The translations under genes were made by a program, and so were the position numbers. A DNA stretch of 10,723 bases, taken from NCBI GenBank assembly GCA_008636095.1, contig VSJD01000138.1, positions 1 to 10,723 on the forward strand, in the 5' to 3' direction. Origin of the DNA: Kiritimatiellota bacterium. Its GTDB lineage: Bacteria > Verrucomicrobiota > Kiritimatiellia > JAAZAB01. Of the stretch, positions 7,261-10,723 are shown piece after piece (position 1 is the stretch's first letter; each line of letters opens with the position of its first letter). Under the pieces are notes generated by a model, which was not told the DNA's origin, searched no databases, and worked only from the letters and a program-made list of their open reading frames with translations.

Positions 7261-7314
7261 ATGATTGACTTTACAAGCCTATCTGGTTTAAGTAATAAGC
7301 ATATAGGCAATCAT
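7261..7314. promoter_or_regulatory. Nested inverted repeat between kinase and pilin cluster
   Basis: ATGATTG (7261-7267) pairs perfectly with CAATCAT (7308-7314), and inside it CCTAT (7278-7282) pairs with ATAGG (7303-7307); the two right arms are contiguous. The element fills the 115-bp divergent region between the kinase start (7225) and the first pilin start (7341). It is also the only AT-rich part there, so it is the likely site of both promoters and possibly of a regulator. A weak TTTACA (7270-7275), 17 nt, TAATAA (7293-7298) pair lies in it on the plus strand. No regulator can be named. Confidence 0.35.
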
Positions 7315-7327
7315 GTGCAGGGTCAAA

Positions 7328-7333
7328 GAGGAA
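7328..7333 (+). promoter_or_regulatory. Repeat-borne ribosome binding site setting the pilin start
   Basis: GAGGAA lies 7 nt before ATG 7341. The same GAGGAAATG-x-AG-x-ATGCAG arrangement occurs at 10003-10021 before the last gene of the cluster. It supports translation starting in the repeat, because the next in-frame ATG (7482) lies after the processing site and would remove it. Confidence 0.55.
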
Positions 7334-7340
7334 ATGCAGG

Positions 7341-7607
7341 ATGCAGAGAACAGACAACAGACGCCGGCCTGCCCTGCGAAGCCTTTTGGCGAAGCAGGGA
7401 CGACAGACCATCCGGGCTGACGGTTTTTTTCAATCGGAAATCGGAAATCGAAAATTAAAAATTTCTTCACGTGGTCAGGCCATGGCGGAATATGTTATTA
7501 TCGTTGGGTTGCTCATGGCCGCCTTGGGCATTTTGACGTTTTTTTTCGTTACGTTTAAAGAATACGGCGGGCGGATTTTAGCGCTGGTCGCGTCGGAATA
7601 TCCTTAA
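7341..7607 (+). CDS. Flp/type IVb pilin-like protein with long repeat-derived leader
   Basis: An 88-residue open frame from ATG 7341. The part recognisable as pilin is G45|Q46-A-M-A-E-Y-V-I-I-V followed by a hydrophobic helix, with Glu at +5 and Tyr at +6 after the predicted prepilin-peptidase cut, the Flp-family signature. The mature product would be about 43 residues, a normal Flp size. The 45-residue leader is basic and entirely repeat-encoded, far longer than the usual 10-25. No ATG lies between 7341 and the processing site, so the start is either 7341 or a rare codon such as the ATT aligned with the ATG of the 10118 start. It heads the plus-strand Tad cluster and lies 66 bp before the second pilin. 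It could be a minor pilin or a decaying copy. Confidence 0.7.
   Translation: MQRTDNRRRPALRSLLAKQGRQTIRADGFFQSEIGNRKLKISSRGQAMAEYVIIVGLLMAALGILTFFFVTFKEYGGRILALVASEYP
7372..7399 (+). repeat. GAAGCC-TTTT-GGCGAA hairpin within the pilin leader
   Basis: CCCTGC (7372-7377) pairs with GCAGGG (7394-7399) and GCC (7381-7383) with GGC (7388-7390) around a TTTT loop, separated by a symmetric GAA/GAA internal loop. The core resembles copy 1 of the element in the kinase gene (6050-6086, minus strand), including the trailing GGGACGA-x-AGAC, so it appears to belong to the same family placed here outside any conserved domain. Confidence 0.6.
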
Positions 7608-7627
7608 TGCCGAACACCGAACACCTT
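7607..7627 (+). repeat. Short heptamer run after the first pilin
   Basis: ATGCCGA, ACACCGA and ACACCTT follow one another starting at the last base of the pilin stop codon. They belong to the same ACAYCGA-type unit family as the array at 10640-10681, which likewise follows the stop of a repeat-led Tad gene. Confidence 0.5.
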
Positions 7628-7673
7628 GCAAGCAGTTACTCGCGAAATATCTAATAATGAAGGAGGGCACACT

Positions 7674-7907
7674 ATGAATCGCATGCGTAAAGGCAAGCAT
7701 GGCCAGGCTATGACCGAATATATCATTATCGTTGCCATTATCGCCTTGGCGGCGCTGGCGGTTTTTGGTCTGTTTGGCGACCGGATTCGTGCCATGATCG
7801 GCGGCGCCGTCACGGACCTGGGCGGAGACCAGAGTGAAGTTGATACCGCCACGGAAACTAAATCGGCGGACTATCTCAAAACCCTGGGCACCGAAACTAC
7901 TCCCTGA
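7674..7907 (+). CDS. flp: Flp/type IVb pilin
   Basis: A 77-residue protein, the probable major pilin subunit of a Tad pilus. Short basic leader MNRMRKGKHG, then the prepilin-peptidase site G10|Q11-A-M-T-E-Y with the conserved Glu +5 and Tyr +6, then the hydrophobic helix IIIVAIIALAALAVFGLFG and a short polar acidic tail. Length and layout are normal for Flp. The ATG at 7674 has a perfect AGGAGG (7661-7666) seven nt upstream, the best ribosome binding site in the window, which fits high expression; upstream TTG 7626 is unlikely. The stop is 16 bp before the TadE-like gene, so they are probably co-transcribed. After cleavage, N-methylation and assembly at the inner membrane would be expected by the family's biology, but the machinery is not encoded here. 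Confidence 0.88.
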   Translation: MNRMRKGKHGQAMTEYIIIVAIIALAALAVFGLFGDRIRAMIGGAVTDLGGDQSEVDTATETKSADYLKTLGTETTP

Positions 7908-7923
7908 GTGGGCTTACGCCGCC

Positions 7924-8457
7924 ATGGTGCAGACACGTCATGCCGAGGGACAAGCCCTGATTGAATCCTGCATCGTGATCGGCCTGATTTGTCTCCTGCT
8001 GATGGGTATCTTTCAGCTGGCCCAGCTGTTCATGGCCCAGGAAATTCTGGATTACGCCGCCGGACGCGGGGCCCGCGCCAAGGCCGTCGGCTTCAATGAT
8101 TTCATGGTATCGAAAACCGTGCGCATCGGCGCCATCGCCAATGCCGGCGCGCTGATGGTTCCCGAGCGCTCGGGCGGCGGGCCCTGGGCCCAATGGACCC
8201 GCCAAGAATCGCCGCGTATTCCCCACTATATGCAGAGCGACGAATGGGAGCTCGACTTCATCCTGAATTACGCGCTATGGGATACGATTGTGTGGTCTTC
8301 CCCGGCATCGGGCGCCGACATCCTGCATTTCGAGGTAAACCAAGCGGTGCCGCTGATGTTCTTTTCCAACGTGTTCAAGGCGTTTTTCTCCGCATCTGCC
8401 GTTCCGATGCAAGGCGTTGCGGACATTGAAAACCATTATCCTCTTTACTTGCAATAA
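7924..8457 (+). CDS. TadE-like minor pilin (pseudopilin)
   Basis: A 177-residue protein from ATG 7924; the frame stays open further upstream (to 7834) but that would overlap the pilin gene. MVQTRHAEG9|Q10-A-L-I-E-S matches the pseudopilin processing site with Glu at +5. It is followed by the helix IVIGLICLLLMGIFQLAQLFM, then a family-like DYAAGRGARAKAVG segment and about 120 periplasmic residues. TadE proteins are prepilin-peptidase-processed minor pilins needed for Flp pilus assembly in characterised Tad systems. It lies 16 bp after flp and ends 2 nt before the TadG-like gene. Assigned by N-terminal signature; the C-terminal part is not specific. Confidence 0.78.
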   Translation: MVQTRHAEGQALIESCIVIGLICLLLMGIFQLAQLFMAQEILDYAAGRGARAKAVGFNDFMVSKTVRIGAIANAGALMVPERSGGGPWAQWTRQESPRIPHYMQSDEWELDFILNYALWDTIVWSSPASGADILHFEVNQAVPLMFFSNVFKAFFSASAVPMQGVADIENHYPLYLQ

Positions 8458-8459
8458 TC

Positions 8460-10004
8460 ATGACATCTTCCTCCCCAGTCCACCACCCCGCCGCACCGGC
8501 GGCAACGGCCGCATCAGCGGCCAGCCCGCAGTCGCTACGCGCCAGCGTTGCGGGCGGGTGCGTAGCATTGCGAGCAGGTCAAACCATGATTTTCATGATC
8601 ATGGCGCTTTTCATTCTGGCGGTGGTCATTGTCTGGATTTTCGATGTGCACACGGTGTTGCATCTCAAAGCGCGCACACAAAACGCCGGCGACGCTGCGG
8701 CACTGGCCGCGGCGCGCTGGCAGGGCATTTCACTTAACCTGATCGGTGATTTGAACATTCTCCAGGCATTAGCCTTGAGCCGCGGCGACACGAATGCCTC
8801 GGAACAGATAAAGAATGTGCAAGCACGACTATGCTTTGTGGGCCCCCTGGTCGGCCTGCTGGCATCCCAACAGGCGGCGAAAAACAATCGTGCCTACGTC
8901 AACCCCGACTATACGGCCAACCTGCTGGCGCATGCGGACCTCGTGCTGTCCTATTACGCCGCCGACACCAACCGCTTCCGCGAGCCGTATTCCGGCGCCT
9001 GGCCGGAATACGGCGGTATGCTCGCCAACATTGCGGCACAGGGTGTGGCCGCTGGCCCCGACAACACGTGGTATTTTACCGATTCTACTGACAGCCATTG
9101 GCTTCTGTCACGTAATTTTTACGAGGCAGTGGCCGGCCTTGACTGGTGTTGGTTTTACTGGCATGGCCTGACCACCTTGCAATCCTATTCCGATTATCAA
9201 TATTGGCTGGATTTGCCGACTGCCCAACCGTCGCCCAACACCTATAACTGCGAAGTGTTTGGACTCGGCCTGCTCCCGTTCACGGACGTTCTGCCGTATG
9301 GCACCAACGATGTGGAACACATGAACCGCCTCCGGTCCGACCGCGGGATCAGCACAGACACGATTTCCAACGAAGTCGCCGGCATGGTATGCACATGGTA
9401 CGGATATGCTTGGAGCGCATGGACGGCGTTAGCGCCCACTAATGATTTTCCAATGATCTCGGACGTCAAACCGGAATATGATTATACCGGTGCCGATGTG
9501 GTTATCCGCGTCGAAGCTCAGCCTGATTCGCGCATGCCCACTGCCTTTCCTGCGCTGCAACCATTTTTAATAAAAGCCTCACCATCTTCGGGCGCACGCC
9601 TGACCCAGGCCGCCGCCGTCGCCGGGGCCGTGACTTGGACAGCCGCTGGTAAACCGTTCGGGTACCTGGCCGTGGACGGCAGTCCTGTGCGCCCCGATGC
9701 CTACAACCTGGTTCTACCGGCATTTCACAACGTGTGCCTGATTCCCGTGGACACCGCCACGGGATCCAATGCCGGCGCTTACGACTTGGCCTGGCGTAGG
9801 CATACCCAGGATCATCTGCCAACCTATATGCTAAGTGGTCTGGCCGGCTTGGAGGCTGATTGCTGGTATTGCCAGCAAATGCAGACCTGGGAGGATTCTG
9901 CATTCCGCCAGCAGGGCATTGACTGGTTAAGTGACACCAACCATACCTGCACCCCCTCTGAAGGCGGTCCGGGACAACACGGCGGCACACGTCGGGGACA
10001 TTGA
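8460..10004 (+). CDS. TadG-like pilus assembly protein
   Basis: A 514-residue protein. Residues 40-90 show the putative Flp-assembly TadE/G signature: GQTMIFMIMALFILAVVIVWIF as membrane helix, DVHTVLHLKARTQNAGDAAA and LAAAR. The Glu at +5 of true prepilins is replaced by Phe, as expected for TadG, which need not be processed. The remaining 420 residues are probably extracytoplasmic, rich in Trp, Tyr and Asn/Asp, with no von Willebrand A metal site that I can see. The first 39 residues are an Ala/Ser/Pro-rich extension with no counterpart in the family. The ATG at 8460 is 2 nt after the tadE stop without a Shine-Dalgarno sequence, suggesting coupling. The stop overlaps the composite repeat that carries the next gene's ribosome binding site. 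Confidence 0.75.
   Translation: MTSSSPVHHPAAPAATAASAASPQSLRASVAGGCVALRAGQTMIFMIMALFILAVVIVWIFDVHTVLHLKARTQNAGDAAALAAARWQGISLNLIGDLNILQALALSRGDTNASEQIKNVQARLCFVGPLVGLLASQQAAKNNRAYVNPDYTANLLAHADLVLSYYAADTNRFREPYSGAWPEYGGMLANIAAQGVAAGPDNTWYFTDSTDSHWLLSRNFYEAVAGLDWCWFYWHGLTTLQSYSDYQYWLDLPTAQPSPNTYNCEVFGLGLLPFTDVLPYGTNDVEHMNRLRSDRGISTDTISNEVAGMVCTWYGYAWSAWTALAPTNDFPMISDVKPEYDYTGADVVIRVEAQPDSRMPTAFPALQPFLIKASPSSGARLTQAAAVAGAVTWTAAGKPFGYLAVDGSPVRPDAYNLVLPAFHNVCLIPVDTATGSNAGAYDLAWRRHTQDHLPTYMLSGLAGLEADCWYCQQMQTWEDSAFRQQGIDWLSDTNHTCTPSEGGPGQHGGTRRGH
8534..8566 (+). repeat. Stem-loop in the 5' end of the TadG-like gene
   Basis: GCTACGC (8534-8540) and GCGTAGC (8560-8566) pair perfectly around a GC-rich 19-nt loop. 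It lies in the part encoding the non-conserved N-terminal extension, just before the GQTMIF motif, so it may be another short element that joined the 5' end of a Tad gene. No second copy is seen in the window. Confidence 0.4.
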
Positions 10005-10008
10005 GGAA
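10003..10008 (+). promoter_or_regulatory. Repeat-borne ribosome binding site for the last Tad gene
   Basis: GAGGAA begins inside the TadG-like stop codon (10002-10004) and is 7 nt before ATG 10016, the same spacing as at 7328-7343. No such sequence precedes the alternative ATG 10118. Confidence 0.5.
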
Positions 10009-10134
10009 ATGTAGAATGCAGCAACCAGACGACAGACGACGGACGACAGACGACAGATGCCGGACCACGCGGGACGCCGGTTTCTTTCAATCGGAAATCG
10101 AAAATCGAAAATCGAAAATGTATTCCCGCGGCCA
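10003..10134 (+). repeat. Composite repeat forming the leader of the second TadE-like gene
   Basis: The second copy of the module order at 7328-7475: GAGGAAATG with ATG 10016; CAGACGA-type heptamers (10026-10060, degenerating to about 10074); CGGTTTCTTTC; AATCGGA and three AATCGAA heptamers (10089-10116); then ATG 10118 and the codons for YSRGQAM. Because three 7-nt units make 21 nt, the first array encodes a 7-residue peptide repeat (DDRRRTT, DDRCRTT). Confidence 0.8.
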
Positions 10135-10621
10135 GGCCATGGTAGAATTCATGGTAGGCTTGGTGGTGGTGCTTGTGCTTCTGGCGGGCTTGATCCAGAT
10201 TGGCCAACTTACGCATGCGCATACACGTACCATGATTGCCGCTCGTGCACAAGCCGGCCAGCTTGCCATGGCGTCTACGCGGCCAGTGTCCGAAACCGCG
10301 TCGCTCATTTCCGACTGGGTCCTGGGCGTCGACCTGCGGCGGCACACGCATGACGATATGGCCATGGTCACCAGCAATGCCGTTACATTACCCGGCGAAC
10401 TCGTCGGGCAAGCCCATCTGGAACAGGTGCCCAATGCGCCGGTTAGTGCACTGTCCACGCTGAGGGATTCGCCGAACCCGGCCGGCGATTTTTTTCTGGT
10501 CAAGGGGGAAGCATCGGAATCCGTTAACATCCTGCCGATAATCCGCCGCCTGGTGTATGCCCACTCCACGCTGGAGGTGGAAAGCGACGCCTGGCTGGTT
10601 TGGACAAAGGGAATCTACTGA
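10016..10621 (+). CDS. Second TadE-like minor pilin
   Basis: A 201-residue frame from ATG 10016, or 167 residues if translation begins at ATG 10118. The processing site S-R-G|Q-A-M-V-E-F has Glu at +5. It is followed by the helix MVGLVVVLVLLAGLIQIGQL and a TadE-type stretch HAHTRTMIAARAQAGQLAMA, then about 115 extracytoplasmic residues ending in a W-x-x-W-T-K-G-I-Y tail. The 10016 start is favoured by GAGGAA and by the matching arrangement at 7341. The 10118 start gives a conventional 5-residue leader (MYSRG) but no ribosome binding site. It is the last gene in the window and probably in the same operon as the TadG-like gene, whose stop it nearly overlaps. Confidence 0.75.
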   Translation: MQQPDDRRRTTDDRCRTTRDAGFFQSEIENRKSKMYSRGQAMVEFMVGLVVVLVLLAGLIQIGQLTHAHTRTMIAARAQAGQLAMASTRPVSETASLISDWVLGVDLRRHTHDDMAMVTSNAVTLPGELVGQAHLEQVPNAPVSALSTLRDSPNPAGDFFLVKGEASESVNILPIIRRLVYAHSTLEVESDAWLVWTKGIY

Positions 10622-10639
10622 AAACGAAGGATTAAGCAA

Positions 10640-10681
10640 ACATCGAACATCCAACATTGAACGCCGAACGTCCAATAATGA
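10640..10681 (+). repeat. Heptamer array after the second TadE-like gene
   Basis: Six contiguous 7-nt units: ACATCGA, ACATCCA, ACATTGA, ACGCCGA, ACGTCCA, ATAATGA. The array starts 18 nt after the stop codon. There are no spacers, so it is not CRISPR. Confidence 0.75.
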
Positions 10682-10709
10682 ATTAATATACATTCTTTTG
10701 TTTGATTTA

Positions 10710-10723
10710 ATATTCGATATTCG
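10710..10723 (-). repeat. Opposite-strand heptamers at the window edge
   Basis: Two copies of ATATTCG; on the minus strand this is CGAATAT, a close relative of the ACATCGA unit in inverse orientation. With the array at 10640-10681 it forms an inverted pair around an AT-rich core of about 28 nt. It runs off the end of the window. Confidence 0.5.

Larger units (their letters stand above)
7328..7475 (+). repeat. Composite repeat forming the leader of the first pilin gene
   Basis: In order: GAGGAAATG-type ribosome binding site and ATG (7328-7343); three heptamers AGAGAAC, AGACAAC, AGACGCC (7345-7365); a hairpin (7372-7399); CGGTTTTTTTC; then AATCGGA-type heptamers (7432-7459, the last decayed to AATTAAA), ending next to TCTTCACGTGGTCAGGCC, which codes for the processing site. 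The same modules, in the same order and reading frame but without the hairpin, recur at 10003-10134. Confidence 0.75.

Noticed and set aside
8460..10004. von Willebrand factor A domain in the TadG-like protein
   Set aside because: No DxSxS metal-site motif could be found by eye; the region after the membrane helix is left unassigned.
10026..10116. Direct repeats as a possible CRISPR array
   Set aside because: Units are 7 nt, contiguous and degenerate, without unique spacers, and no cas gene is nearby.

Overview
The window looks like a chromosomal segment of a GC-rich, Gram-negative-type bacterium, most plausibly from the PVC superphylum (a Kiritimatiellota, Lentisphaerota or Verrucomicrobiota relative). 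This placement is inference. It rests on a URO-D-family protein that is not HemE, a large membrane Ser/Thr kinase with leucine-rich repeats, an AraC regulator paired with a catabolic-looking gene, and abundant degenerate 7-nt tandem repeats between and inside genes. There are no rRNA or tRNA genes, no IS transposase and no CRISPR array.

Layout. (1) 94-936 (-) encodes an AraC/XylS-family regulator, transcribed divergently from 1023-2126 (+), a URO-D-superfamily protein resembling corrinoid-linked methyltransferases more than haem-biosynthetic HemE. (2) After a short hairpin between convergent genes, 2157-3539 (-) is threonine synthase. It overlaps by 4 nt the end of a very large gene at 3536-7225 (-): an N-terminal Ser/Thr kinase, one membrane helix, a helical/coiled-coil region and a C-terminal array of ten 21-residue leucine-rich repeats. 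(3) Divergent from the kinase, a plus-strand cluster at 7341-10621 encodes five small-to-medium proteins, each with an N-terminal hydrophobic segment behind a G|Q processing-type motif: two Flp/type IVb pilins, a TadE-like protein, a TadG-like protein and a second TadE-like protein. This is the pilin/minor-pilin part of a Tad (tight adherence) system. The ATPase, platform, secretin and prepilin peptidase genes are not in the window.

The most unusual aspect is the repeat load. All the simple noncoding repeats have a 7-nt period, although their unit sequences differ. Two prepilin-type genes (7341-7607 and 10016-10621) start inside the same composite repeat, which supplies a Shine-Dalgarno-like GAGGAA, an ATG seven nt later and an in-frame leader peptide ending at the processing site. 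Both genes are also followed directly by related heptamers. A different, palindrome-rich repeat family has entered the kinase gene in frame at least three times in its inter-domain linkers, and a relative lies in the leader of the first pilin.

I see no clearly new enzymatic system. The best candidates for something undescribed are the repeat-derived prepilin leaders and the protein-invading palindromic element.
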